Shown piece by piece: positions 52,004-60,592 of a DNA stretch of 64,000 nt; positions within the stretch are counted from its first letter, which is position 1, and every line of letters starts with the position of its first letter. The position numbers were made by a program, and so were the translations under genes. Below the pieces are notes generated by a model. The model was not told the origin of the DNA. It made no database searches and saw nothing but the letters and a program-made list of their open reading frames with translations. Source of the stretch: Allobosea sp. UNC402CLCol (GTDB taxonomy: Bacteria > Pseudomonadota > Alphaproteobacteria > Rhizobiales > Beijerinckiaceae); the NCBI RefSeq assembly GCF_000745475.1, contig NZ_JQJJ01000016.1, forward strand, positions 106,034 to 170,033, in the 5' to 3' direction.

Positions 52004-53238
52004 GCGGCATCTTCCGTCTGCGGGAGCAGGGCGGCCCATTCGGCCTGCACCTGATGGTCGGTTTCCGTGCGCAAGCTCGTCGGCGCCAAGAGTGCGGCCT
52101 GCGCCGGATCGAGGCGGCCGAGCGCCCAGACCGCCATCGCACGCACCAGCGGGGAGGGCGCGTCGAGATGCACAAGGGCGCTGGCGGCCAGCTCCGGCCG
52201 GCCGCTATTGCCGATCGCGATCAGCACGTTGCGCAGGAAGCGGTCGCGCCCGGTCCGCTTCACCGGCGTGCCGGCGAAGAGCGTGCGGAAGGCCGCATCG
52301 TCGAGGCCGGCGAGCTCGGCCAGGGACAGCCCGTCGAGCTCGTCCTTCAAGGCGAGGCGGGTTTCCTGCGTGCTTTCGGCGAATTTGTTCCAGGGGCAGA
52401 CGGCGAGGCAGTCGTCGCAGCCGAAGATGCGGTTGCCGATGCCGCTGCGCAGCTCTGCATCGATATGGCCGGGATGCTCGATGGTGAGATAGGCGATGCA
52501 GCGGCGCGCATCGAGCTGGTAAGGCGCCGGGAAGGCCGCGGTCGGGCAGATGTCGAGGCAGCGCCGGCAGGAGCCGCAATGGTCGCGCTCGGGCTCGTCG
52601 GTCGGCAGCTCGGCTGTGGTGTAGATCGCGCCAAGCAGCAGCCAGGAGCCATGCTCGCGCGAGACGAGCACGGTGTGCTTGCCCTGCCAGCCGAGCCCGG
52701 CCGCTTGCGCCAGCGGCTTCTCCATGACCGGGGCGGTATCGACGAACACCTTGACGTCGCCGCCGCCGCGCGCCGCGAGCAGCCCGGCCACGCTCTTGAG
52801 CTTGCCCTTGATGACGTCGTGATAGTCGCGCCGGCGGGCATAGAGCGAGATCGCGCCCTTGTCGGGGTGGGCGAGCATGGCGAGCGGGTCGCCCTCGCCG
52901 GCATAGTTCATCCCGAGCATGATGACGGAACGGACCTCGCTCCACAGCGCCCGCGGATCGGCGCGCTGGGCGGTGCGCTCGTCCATCCAGGCCATGTCGC
53001 CGTGATAGCCGGCCTCGAGCCAGGCCTTGAGCCGGCCCGGCGCGAGCGGAATCGCATCGGCCGCCGCGACGCGCATCGCGGCGAAGCCCTCGGTGCGGGC
53101 ACGCGCGGCAATGGCGCGCTTCAGCGCCTCGCCGCTCAGAAGTCCAGATTGTCGTAATGGGCGCTCGGAGCCATGCCCGGCACCCGGTCGCTCAGCAGCG
53201 GCCGGAAGCTCGGCCGCGATTTGATTCGGGCGTACCAT
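52000..53238 (-). CDS. queG: Epoxyqueuosine reductase QueG
   Basis: Cobalamin- and iron-sulfur-dependent enzyme for the last step of queuosine synthesis in tRNA. Conserved DPxxLWPEV-type segment appears as DPRALWSEVRSVIMLGMNYAG. Two ferredoxin-type clusters are seen: CGSCRRCLDICPTAAF and CDDCLAVCPWNKF. The C-terminus has HEAT-like repeats. The first ~33 residues to 53238 are in frame but overlap the upstream GST gene by about 100 bases and are not conserved. The true start is probably a non-ATG codon near LSGEALKRA, or later Met. The downstream epimerase overlaps by four bases. Confidence 0.92.
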   Translation of the reverse strand: MVRPNQIAAELPAAAERPGAGHGSERPLRQSGLLSGEALKRAIAARARTEGFAAMRVAAADAIPLAPGRLKAWLEAGYHGDMAWMDERTAQRADPRALWSEVRSVIMLGMNYAGEGDPLAMLAHPDKGAISLYARRRDYHDVIKGKLKSVAGLLAARGGGDVKVFVDTAPVMEKPLAQAAGLGWQGKHTVLVSREHGSWLLLGAIYTTAELPTDEPERDHCGSCRRCLDICPTAAFPAPYQLDARRCIAYLTIEHPGHIDAELRSGIGNRIFGCDDCLAVCPWNKFAESTQETRLALKDELDGLSLAELAGLDDAAFRTLFAGTPVKRTGRDRFLRNVLIAIGNSGRPELAASALVHLDAPSPLVRAMAVWALGRLDPAQAALLAPTSLRTETDHQVQAEWAALLPQTEDAA

Positions 53239-53837
53239 GCGCGCGCCGTCTCGTCCTCTTCCCAGGGCACGTCACCGAGATAGTCGACGCAGGAAAGATG
53301 CGCCGCCGCGGCGAGGTCCGCATAGCTCAGCCCGGCGCCCGCCAGCCAGTTCCGCTTGGCGAGCAGCCAGGAGATATAGCGCAGATGATAGCGCACATTG
53401 GAGCGCGCCGCGCGGATCGCGCCCATTTCCGGCGGCCCGCCGCCTTCGTCGCGGCTCATGAAGCGCTTCATCACCTTTTCGAGCACCAGCGGCCCGGTGA
53501 TCTCGTCATGGAACTTCAGGTTGAACCAGTCGAGCAGCCGGCGCACCTCGACGCGCTCGCCCGGCCCCTCGGGCAGGAGCCGGCGGTCGCCGAGCGCGAG
53601 CCCGCGCGTCTCGTCGAGATATTCGGCGATCGGCCCGGCGCCGGGCACGGCCAGGCCGTTCTGCTCCTGGAAGACGGGCGTGGTCCCCGCCGTGTTGAGC
53701 TCGAGGAATTCCCGCCGCCTCTCCCAGACACGCTCCTCGACCAGCTCGGCCTCCATGCCGAATTCACCGAGCACGAGACGGATGAAGCGCGAATGCGGGC
53801 ATAGCGGATAATGGTACAGCGTCGCCATGGCACTCAT
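53136..53837 (-). CDS. Glutathione S-transferase family protein
   Basis: 233 residues. The thioredoxin-like N-terminal domain (MATLYHYPLCPHSRFIRLVLGEFGMEAELVEERVWERRREFLELNTAGTTPVF) has the GST glutathione-site TPVF and later GPIAEYLDE. The C-terminal helical domain ends with FRPLLSDRVPGMAPSAHYDNLDF. ATG 53837 has AAGG upstream; ATG 53828 is also possible. Its 3' end overlaps the queG 5' extension. It may be a detoxification or thiol-transfer enzyme; the operon partner queG gives no clue. Confidence 0.85.
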   Translation of the reverse strand: MSAMATLYHYPLCPHSRFIRLVLGEFGMEAELVEERVWERRREFLELNTAGTTPVFQEQNGLAVPGAGPIAEYLDETRGLALGDRRLLPEGPGERVEVRRLLDWFNLKFHDEITGPLVLEKVMKRFMSRDEGGGPPEMGAIRAARSNVRYHLRYISWLLAKRNWLAGAGLSYADLAAAAHLSCVDYLGDVPWEEDETARAWYARIKSRPSFRPLLSDRVPGMAPSAHYDNLDF

Positions 53838-54083
53838 GAAGCCTTGAAGCGGGTCAAATGCGGCCGGAGCGGGGCGAGAGGCCAGAAAAATCCCCGCTAT
53901 GCGTCCAGCGCCCGCTCTTATCACGCCCGAAAAGCGCCACAAGCGCGGGGGAAGCGGACGCGGACGATTTGCCTGGGTTCATTGGCGAAGTGGTAACCAA
54001 TTTGCAAAGAGCCGGGCGTAAGCCGGTAACGCATCGACCGAAGCCAGCCGGCGCGGATCCAAGTCGCACGAGGACGTTCTCCC

Positions 54084-54881
54084 ATGCAGAATCTCATCGA
54101 AGCCTTCGTCCTCGGCATCGTCGAGGGCCTCACTGAGTTCCTGCCGGTCTCCTCGACGGGCCATCTCCTGCTGCTGGGCCACTTCCTCGGCTTCGAATCG
54201 AACGGCAAGACCTTCGAGGTCCTGATCCAGCTCGGCGCGATCCTGGCGATCCTGCTGGTCTATTTCCGCCGCCTGCTCGACATCGCGCTGCGCCTCCCGA
54301 GCGATCCTGCCGCCCGGCGCTTCGTCATCGGCGTGCTGGTCGCCTTCCTGCCTGCGGCCATCATCGGCGCGCTCCTGCACGGCTTCATCAAGGGCGTGCT
54401 GTTCAATCCCCTGATCGTCTGCTGCGCGCTGATCGCCGGCGGGCTCGTCCTGCTCGTGGTCGACGAGCTGGAGCTCCAGGAGAAATACACCGACGCGACC
54501 GCCTTCACGCTGCCGATGTATCTCAAGATCGGCTTCTTCCAGTGCCTCGCCATGATCCCCGGCGTCTCCCGCTCCGGCGCCACGATCGTCGGAGCGATGC
54601 TGCTCGGCGCCAGCAAGCGGGCGGCGGCCGAGTTCTCCTTCTTCCTTGCCATGCCGACCATGGCGGGCGCCTTCGCCTACGATCTCCTGAAGAGCTACAA
54701 GGACCTGACCTTCAACGACAGCATGCTGATCGTCATCGGCTTCGTCGCTGCTTTCTTTTCGGCGCTGATCGTGGTGCGCTCCTTCCTCGACTTCGTCTCG
54801 AAGCGCGGCTTCGCGGTCTTCGCCTGGTGGCGGATCATCGTCGGCTTGGTCGGGCTTGCCGGGCTCTGGATCGTCGGCTGA
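54084..54881 (+). CDS. uppP: Undecaprenyl-diphosphatase UppP (BacA)
   Basis: Polytopic membrane phosphatase that recycles undecaprenyl pyrophosphate for cell-wall synthesis; overexpression can give bacitracin resistance. 265 residues. Motif 1 EGLTEFLPVSSTGHL with catalytic Glu/Ser/His and motif 2 IPGVSRSGATI are perfect. Length and the several membrane helices fit. The ribosome site is weak (TTCTCCC). A stem-loop lies after the stop and serves the convergent MFS gene too. Confidence 0.96.
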   Translation: MQNLIEAFVLGIVEGLTEFLPVSSTGHLLLLGHFLGFESNGKTFEVLIQLGAILAILLVYFRRLLDIALRLPSDPAARRFVIGVLVAFLPAAIIGALLHGFIKGVLFNPLIVCCALIAGGLVLLVVDELELQEKYTDATAFTLPMYLKIGFFQCLAMIPGVSRSGATIVGAMLLGASKRAAAEFSFFLAMPTMAGAFAYDLLKSYKDLTFNDSMLIVIGFVAAFFSALIVVRSFLDFVSKRGFAVFAWWRIIVGLVGLAGLWIVG

Positions 54882-54922
54882 TCGCACCCGCTTTTTGATC
54901 AGGGGCGGTTCGGATTTTGGAT

Positions 54923-54956
54923 GGGGTCGCCTCATGAGTCCATCTGAGGCGATCCC
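54923..54956. terminator. Stem-loop between convergent uppP and MFS genes
   Basis: A 12-bp stem with one G-T pair, GGGGTCGCCTCA (54923-54934) against TGAGGCGATCCC (54945-54956), around a 10-base loop. Placed between convergent stops, it could act on both strands though without a T-run. Confidence 0.5.
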
Positions 54957-54959
54957 GCC

Positions 54960-56693
54960 CTAGCCGGCCCGCGAGGGATCACCCAGCGGGGTGGCGACGG
55001 GCACGGAGGTCGACGGGGCGGCGGCCGGGGCCGAGGTGAGCGAGGCGGTCTGCCGCTCGATCATGCGGTGGACGACAGGCGGGTTCGGCCCGCTGTGCAA
55101 GGCGCGTACGCGCTCCCCGATTTCGGCGTCGGCCTGCGTCACCCGCTGATTCTGCCGGACATATTCGACCCAGGTCGGGCTGTCGTAGCGCTCGAACCAG
55201 AGCGTCGGATCGGTCAGGTCGCGCAGCAGCGTCCAGTGGCGCGCGCCGTCGCGCCGGCGGATGCGGCGGCGCTCCGCCATCACGTTCAGGAAGGCGACAA
55301 CGTCCTCCGGCCTGATGATGTATTCGACGGTGACGATCACCGGCCCGCTGCGTGGCTCGATATCGACCGCGACCTTGGGCTCGCGCCAGCGGCTGAGCGG
55401 ATCGAGATTGAGCTCCTCCAGCGGCGGCAGCCTGTAGAGCAGGCCCAGGCCCGCTCCGATCAGCAGGGCGATGGCCGAAAGCTGCAGGCCCCGGTCCGTT
55501 CCGAACAGCAGCGCCGTGCGCCCCCAGGCCCAGCTGCCCATCGCCATGCCGCCGAAGGTGGCCATCTGGTAGATCGCCAGCGCCCGGCCCACGACCCAGC
55601 GCGGCGCCGAGAGCTGGACCGTGGCGTTGAAGGTCGAGAGCGCCAGCACCCAGCAGGCGCCGCAGACGAAGAGGCCGGGGATCGTCATCCAGATCGTCCG
55701 GCTGAAGGCCACCAGCAGGATGCCGACCGCATAGGCGATGAAGGTCGAGCGGACCAAGGCTTCTGTGCTCATCACCCGGCGCAGGCGGGCGCTCATGAAG
55801 GCGCCGGCGACGGCGCCGGCCCCGAAGCCGCCGAGCAGGATGCCATAGGTCAGCGGCCCGCCGCGGATCAGGTCGCGCGCCACCAGCGGCAGCAGGGCGA
55901 GGCCGACGATCGCGCCGAAGCCGAAGGCGAAGGCGCGCAGGATCACCGCGCGGATGTTCGGCGACATCGCGACATAGCGCACGCCCGCGCCCATCGCGAT
56001 GAACAGCGTCTCGCGCGGCAACACCCGTTCGACCTTGGGCGGTTGCCAGCGGGCGAGCACGGTGATCAGGCCGATATAGGAGAAGGCGTTGATCACGAAG
56101 GCGGCGACCGCGCCGGCCGCGGCGACGATGGCGCCGCCGATGGCGGGGCCGACGCTGCGCGCGATGTTGAAGGCGACGCTGTTCAGCGTCACCGCCGCCG
56201 GCACGTCGCGGCGCGGCACCATGTCCCCCACCGAGGATTGCCAGGCCGGGTTGTTGAGGGCCGTGCCGCAGCCGATCAGAAAGGTGAAGCTCAGGAGCAG
56301 CCAGGGCGTGATCAGCCCGAGCCAGGCGCAGGCCGCGAGCCCGACAGAGACGGCCAGCATGAAGAACTGCGCGGTCAGCATGATCCGGCGCCGGTCGTAA
56401 TTGTCGGAGATCGCCCCGGCCGCGAGCGAGAACAGCATCACCGGCAGCGTCGTCGAAGCCTGGACCAGCGCTACCATTTCCGCCGAGGGCGAGATCGAGG
56501 CCATCATCCAGGAGGCACCGACCGCCTGGACGAGGCCGCCGAAATTGGAGGCGAGGCTGGCGAACCAGACGGCCCGGAAGATCGGTTGCCGCAGCGGGAC
56601 GAAAGGCGAGGTGTCCGAGCGCGCTATGCCTTCCGAAGCGAGTTCGGCTTCCGCCACATCGGCTGTCGGTTGGGCATGCAAATCATCAGGCAT
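54960..56693 (-). CDS. MFS transporter fused to an antibiotic-biosynthesis-monooxygenase-like domain
   Basis: 577 residues: a twelve-segment MFS_3 type transporter (RAVWFASLASNFGGLVQAVGASWMM at the first helix; PSEAMVALVQAS-like ISPSAEMVALVQASTTLPVMLF; GGAIVAAAGAVAAFVINAFSY) to about residue 430, then a cytosolic tail (PVIVTVEYIIRPEDVVAFLNVMAERRRIRRRDGARHWTLLRDLTDPTLWFERYDSPTWVEYVRQNQRVTQADAEIGERV) with the ferredoxin-like ABM domain. Such fusions occur in alphaproteobacteria; the tail may bind a ligand or sense it. Substrate unknown. Confidence 0.87.
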   Translation of the reverse strand: MPDDLHAQPTADVAEAELASEGIARSDTSPFVPLRQPIFRAVWFASLASNFGGLVQAVGASWMMASISPSAEMVALVQASTTLPVMLFSLAAGAISDNYDRRRIMLTAQFFMLAVSVGLAACAWLGLITPWLLLSFTFLIGCGTALNNPAWQSSVGDMVPRRDVPAAVTLNSVAFNIARSVGPAIGGAIVAAAGAVAAFVINAFSYIGLITVLARWQPPKVERVLPRETLFIAMGAGVRYVAMSPNIRAVILRAFAFGFGAIVGLALLPLVARDLIRGGPLTYGILLGGFGAGAVAGAFMSARLRRVMSTEALVRSTFIAYAVGILLVAFSRTIWMTIPGLFVCGACWVLALSTFNATVQLSAPRWVVGRALAIYQMATFGGMAMGSWAWGRTALLFGTDRGLQLSAIALLIGAGLGLLYRLPPLEELNLDPLSRWREPKVAVDIEPRSGPVIVTVEYIIRPEDVVAFLNVMAERRRIRRRDGARHWTLLRDLTDPTLWFERYDSPTWVEYVRQNQRVTQADAEIGERVRALHSGPNPPVVHRMIERQTASLTSAPAAAPSTSVPVATPLGDPSRAG

Positions 56694-56790
56694 GGAATAG
56701 GGTTAGCATGAGGGCGCGCGGAGGAAACCGTTTTCGATTTCGAAAACGGCGAAACTGGGAAAGTTTTTGCGCAGGCCCGCGGGCGCCCTC

Positions 56791-57807
56791 TCAGGCCGTT
56801 GCCGGCTGCCGTGCCTGGCGCGGCGGACGGGGCTTGCGGGCGCCCCACGCCCGCGCCGCCACGACGGCGAGCCCGGCCAGTGCCACCCAATGCGCCGGCC
56901 TGATCGAGGCATAGTCCCAATAGGTCAGGATGTCGGCGTTGGCCTGGAAGACGAGCCAGGGCGAGACGCCGCTGGTCAGCGCATACCAGCCGGTTTCGAG
57001 CAGCGCCGTGGCGAGGCCGGCCAGCAAGGCGAGGCCGGCGAGAGCGGGCAGCGAAACCGGCAGCTTCCAGCGATAGAGGCCGCGATAGAACAAGAGCAGG
57101 ATGAACAGCCCGCTCATCAGCGCGGGCTCGGTCACGTCGATCTTGGACTGCAGCGCGAAATGCAGCAGCGCCAGCCCCGCGATCGGATAGACGAGGTTGT
57201 GCAGCCTCTGCCAGTTCTTGCCGAGCCGGCGGATCATCCCGTCCGTCGAGGTCGCGCCGAGCGCGCAGAGGCCCAGCAGCGCGACGAAGCCGATCGTCAG
57301 ATAGAAGCGCTTGACGATCTCGGAGACGATCAGCCCCCAGTCGAAGGCCATGTCGATGCAATGGAGGCCGAGATGGCCCAGCGCATAGGCCATGACCGAG
57401 AGCCCGAGCATGCGCCGGACCCCGATCAGCTTGCCCCAGTCCAGGAGCCGCCGGAGCGGCGAGATCGCGAGCGACAGCACAAGCAGCCTGACCGCCCAGA
57501 TGCCCGTGCGGTGGATCGCCTCCGTCCAGGGCTTCGAGCCGAGCTGGCCCATCCAGGCGGCGTAGATGATCAGCACGGCCGGCAGCAGGGTCAGTGCGAA
57601 AGCGGCGGCCCGCAGGCCCGAAAACCGGCCCTGCCGGTCGAGCCAGGGCAGCCACTCCCTCAGCCCGGCCTTCTTGCCGTTCGCAGCGTTCTTGCCGCTT
57701 GCAGGCTTTCTGTCGGCCGGACCTGTCCGCGCGGTCGTCCGCCCGGCGTCGCCATGGATGGCGACGCCCTGGACGGCTTCGGCCTCTGCGCGCAGCGGAG
57801 CTGTCAC
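56791..57807 (-). CDS. msrQ: Membrane haem-binding subunit MsrQ
   Basis: Haem b membrane protein that supplies electrons to periplasmic MsrP, which repairs methionine sulfoxide. About 338 residues from GTG 57807 (GGAGAG upstream), with six membrane helices. Family segments include LGSKPWTEAIHRTGIWAVRLLVLSLAISPLRRL, MLGLSVMAYALGHLGLHCIDM (haem His), and NWQRLHNLVYPIAGLALLHFALQSK (more His). Residues before the first helix form a ~65-residue soluble tail. The msrP gene, normally beside it, is not within the window, so it lies elsewhere or is absent. Confidence 0.87.
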   Translation of the reverse strand: MTAPLRAEAEAVQGVAIHGDAGRTTARTGPADRKPASGKNAANGKKAGLREWLPWLDRQGRFSGLRAAAFALTLLPAVLIIYAAWMGQLGSKPWTEAIHRTGIWAVRLLVLSLAISPLRRLLDWGKLIGVRRMLGLSVMAYALGHLGLHCIDMAFDWGLIVSEIVKRFYLTIGFVALLGLCALGATSTDGMIRRLGKNWQRLHNLVYPIAGLALLHFALQSKIDVTEPALMSGLFILLLFYRGLYRWKLPVSLPALAGLALLAGLATALLETGWYALTSGVSPWLVFQANADILTYWDYASIRPAHWVALAGLAVVAARAWGARKPRPPRQARQPATA

Positions 57808-57856
57808 GACCGCTCTCCATAATGCGGGTTCACGCCCCCGACATAGCTGAAGCGTG

Positions 57857-57869
57857 GGGACATTGTCCC
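57857..57869. promoter_or_regulatory. Palindrome upstream of msrQ
   Basis: GGGACATTGTCCC, a perfect 13-bp odd palindrome 50 bases before the msrQ start. The flanking bases GTG and CAC extend it with one extra G on the left. A repressor site, perhaps TetR-like, is plausible. Confidence 0.45.
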
Positions 57870-57934
57870 ACACCTCTGCACACAAGGGCGTGAAGGCGCG
57901 CCGTCGAGCTCGGCCGGGCTGCTGCGCCTCTGCG

Positions 57935-59065
57935 TCAGGCCGCGTTCTTGATCGCCGGCGCGAGCTTGAGCCCCGAAGCATCCGCTCCGCGCGCCTCGCG
58001 GACCAGCCGCGTTCCGGCCTTCGTCGCCAGGAAATCGGCGAGCGCGGCATCCTCCTGCCGCACGAAGCCCTTGGCGGGCAGCTTGCCGGCAAGGAAGAGC
58101 TCGATCATGGCGACGCAGCCGGCGGCGGTGGTGAGCTGGATGGCGCCGAGCTCGTCATTGCCGTCATAGCGCAGCACCACGCTCTCCTCTTCCAGCCGGC
58201 CGGCGCGCTCGCCGACGCCGGTGACGAAGATCACCACCACGTCCTTGCGGGTGAAGGGGGCGGAGTGGCTGAGAATGCGCCGCATCGTCTCGCGGTCATC
58301 GGCGAGATCGAGATCGCGCAGCAGGAGCTTCATGATATCGGCATGGCCGGGATAGCGCAGCGTCTTGTAGCTCATGTTGCGGACCTTGCCGGCCAGCGTC
58401 TCGGTCAGCGTTCCCAGTCCGCCCGAGGTGTTGAAGGCCTCATAGGCGACGCCGTCGATCATCACGCCTTCGATACCCTCGAGCGCCGGTACCAGCGTCG
58501 ACTGGCCGTCGAAGACGATCTCGCAAGGGTTGCAGTATTCGTTGATCAGCCCGTCGACCGACCAGGTGACGTTGTAGCGCAGCGCGTTGGTCGGGTAGAG
58601 CGGCAGTGCCCCGACGCGCATCTTGATGGTGCGCACGCTGTCGAAGCGCGCCGCCATGTCGGCGCCGAGGATGCAGATGAAGCCGGGCGCCAGACCGCAT
58701 TGCGGCACGAGCGCGACATCGGCGCTCCGGCCGAGTTCCTTGACATAGGCGGTGGTGGCGACGTCCTCGGTCAGGTCGAAATAATGCGTCTTCGTCTCGG
58801 CCGCGACCTTGGCGATACCTTTGTTCAGGAAATAGGGGCAGGCGCTGACGACGATGTCGCGGTCGCGCAGGAAGGTGCTGAGCGCTCCGAGATCGGCCGC
58901 ATCGACCGCTGCCGTGCCGAAGCGCTTGCCGGCGGCATGGGCGAGCTGGGCTTTCGAGGCATCGGCCAGTGTGACCTCATGTCCCTGCTCGGCCAGCATG
59001 CCGGCGATGATGGCGCCGATCTGGCCCGCGCCGAGTACGGCGATGCGCTGTTTCTGGAAGGTCAT
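57935..59065 (-). CDS. Saccharopine dehydrogenase/lysine 6-dehydrogenase-like protein
   Basis: 376 residues with an N-terminal Rossmann fold (RIAVLGAGQIGAIIAGMLAEQGHEVTLAD) and C-terminal catalytic domain (VPQCGLAPGFICILGADMAARF, MRVGALPLYPTNALRYNVTWSVDGLINEYCNPCEIVFDG). AGGGGATC precedes ATG 59065. The family acts on amino acids such as lysine (saccharopine or lysine 6-dehydrogenase). It lies downstream of an Lrp/AsnC gene on the same strand behind a 10-bp inverted repeat, so amino acid-responsive control is likely. Confidence 0.85.
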   Translation of the reverse strand: MTFQKQRIAVLGAGQIGAIIAGMLAEQGHEVTLADASKAQLAHAAGKRFGTAAVDAADLGALSTFLRDRDIVVSACPYFLNKGIAKVAAETKTHYFDLTEDVATTAYVKELGRSADVALVPQCGLAPGFICILGADMAARFDSVRTIKMRVGALPLYPTNALRYNVTWSVDGLINEYCNPCEIVFDGQSTLVPALEGIEGVMIDGVAYEAFNTSGGLGTLTETLAGKVRNMSYKTLRYPGHADIMKLLLRDLDLADDRETMRRILSHSAPFTRKDVVVIFVTGVGERAGRLEEESVVLRYDGNDELGAIQLTTAAGCVAMIELFLAGKLPAKGFVRQEDAALADFLATKAGTRLVREARGADASGLKLAPAIKNAA

Positions 59066-59154
59066 GACGATCCCCTGACATGGCCGGCCCCCAAGCGGAC
59101 CGTTCCCTGACGCCATGCTGGAGCGAAGGGCTGCGTCGTTTAACGGGCGGATCG

Positions 59155-59186
59155 TCGATATGACGGCTTATGATTGGTCATATCGA
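59155..59186. promoter_or_regulatory. Inverted repeat, probable Lrp/AsnC-type operator
   Basis: Perfect 10-bp arms TCGATATGAC (59155-59164) and GTCATATCGA (59177-59186) with a 12-base spacer, centre-to-centre 22 bases (two helical turns). A direct repeat TTATGATTG at 59168 and 59191 (23-base spacing) interleaves. It stands 90 bases before the saccharopine-dehydrogenase-like gene and just after the Lrp gene, a setting for dimer arrays of Lrp. Confidence 0.65.
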
Positions 59187-59236
59187 GGGATTATGATTGA
59201 AATCGAAGGGAAATGATCGCGCCGGTGGAGGCTGCC

Positions 59237-59680
59237 TCAGCGCTCGAACTTCCGCGCGAGAATCACCGAGGATGTCGTGCGGCGCACGCCCTCCATCTCG
59301 GCGATCCAGTCGATCACCGCGTCGAGATCGCTCGCGGTTTCGCATTCGACCTTCACGGAGAGGTCGAAATGGCCGCTCAGCGTGTGGCATTGCACGATTT
59401 CCGGCCGCTTCTTCAGCGCTGCGACGACGCCGCCCTGCCGCTTGACCTCGAGTTCGATCATGACGAGCGCCGCGATCGTCGTGGCAGGCCGGGCGGCCTT
59501 GCCGAGGATGGTCGTGTAGCCGGCGATGACCCCGTCGCGCTCCAGCCGGGCGAGCCGCCCCTGGGCGGTCGCACGCGAGACGCCGAGCATCCTGGCGATG
59601 TCCGAGAGGGGCAGGCGCGCATTCTCCGAGAGGATGCGGATCAGGTCTCGGTCTTTCGCCGCGTCGGATGGTCTTGCCAT
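59237..59680 (-). CDS. Lrp/AsnC family transcriptional regulator
   Basis: 147 residues. N-terminal HTH at DRDLIRILSENARLPLSDIARMLGVSRATAQGRLARLERDGVIAGYTT, then the ligand-binding RAM domain (AALVMIELEVKRQGGVVAALKKRPEIVQCHTLSGHFDLSVKVE). ATG 59680 follows GGAGAC. Amino acids are the usual effectors. It is transcribed toward the saccharopine-dehydrogenase-like gene and probably controls it and itself. Confidence 0.93.
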   Translation of the reverse strand: MARPSDAAKDRDLIRILSENARLPLSDIARMLGVSRATAQGRLARLERDGVIAGYTTILGKAARPATTIAALVMIELEVKRQGGVVAALKKRPEIVQCHTLSGHFDLSVKVECETASDLDAVIDWIAEMEGVRRTTSSVILARKFER

Positions 59681-59909
59681 GCTGTCTCCGGTGCTTCGCA
59701 GGGCCGGCACCATGGCGGCAAAGGCCCGGCCCCGGCAAGCCGGGGAGGGCGGTTGTCATCATGCCGTCGAAAGACGTGCTGCAAGCGAGCGGAATGGAAC
59801 CGCGCAGTCCGTGAAACGTTGTTGGGGGCGCCGGAAAAGGGCTTGCATCGCCGCAAGAATAGGAGTGCGATGCCGCTCGCGGCAGAGAAGCCTCGCTATG
59901 GAGACCGTC

Positions 59910-60374
59910 ATGTTCAGGACTTTCGTTCTCGCATCCGCGTCAGCCCTTGCTTTGATGTCCTTCGCTGCGTCGCCGGCCTCGGCCCTGACGATGAAGGAAT
60001 GCAGCGTCAAATATCAGGACGCCAAGAAGGCCAATACCCTGAAGGGCCAGAAGTGGAACGACTTCCGCAAGGCCCAGTGCGGCGATGACGACGCCGCCGA
60101 TGACGAGGCCGCTGCGGCCATGCCGGCGGAGCCGGCAGCGCCCGCGACGGCTGCTGCCGCGACGACGGCCAAGCCGGCCGGCAAGGCCAAGCCTGCCGTG
60201 TTCCCGAAGGCGGTGTCGCAGAAATATTCGAGCGAGACGGCCGGAAAGGCCCGCCTCAAGACCTGCGTCGATCAGTACAATGCCAACAAGGCGGCGAACG
60301 CCAATGGCGATCTGAAATGGATCGAGAAGGGCGGCGGCTACTGGAGCCAGTGCAACACCAAGCTCAAGAGCTGA
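59910..60374 (+). CDS. Small secreted protein with two similar Cys/Trp repeats
   Basis: 154 residues with a Sec signal (TFVLASASALALMSFAASPASA) from ATG 59910 (GGAG upstream). The mature part has two similar blocks: KECSVKYQDAKKANTLKGQKWNDFRKAQC and KTCVDQYNANKAANANGDLKWIEKGGGYWSQC. Each has a C-x3-Y start, Asn/Lys-rich centre, Trp, and a closing Cys. The blocks are linked by an Ala/Pro-rich, acidic stretch. It is like small exported PsiF-type proteins but no function is known to me. Confidence 0.75.
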   Translation: MFRTFVLASASALALMSFAASPASALTMKECSVKYQDAKKANTLKGQKWNDFRKAQCGDDDAADDEAAAAMPAEPAAPATAAAATTAKPAGKAKPAVFPKAVSQKYSSETAGKARLKTCVDQYNANKAANANGDLKWIEKGGGYWSQCNTKLKS

Positions 60375-60394
60375 TCCGGTCCCTGCCGGAATTC

Positions 60395-60422
60395 GAACGC
60401 CGCGCCGGCAGGCGCGGCGTTC
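60395..60422 (+). terminator. Stem-loop after the small secreted protein gene
   Basis: GAACGCCGCGCC (60395-60406) pairs perfectly with GGCGCGGCGTTC (60411-60422) around GGCA, 20 bases after the stop, followed by a broken T stretch. Confidence 0.7.
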
Positions 60423-60592
60423 GTCGTTTCAAAGCATCTGCGAAGGCCGCGAGGCGGGATCCGACGGCTGCGTCGGTGCCGGGTTGCCGCGAGGCGCCCA
60501 AAGCTAAAGCAGCCCGGCGGAAAGGGAACCCGGATTCGATATGGGAATGGCGAGCCCGGCCGGATGGAGCCGGCCGGGCGGAGGCTCCCGCC

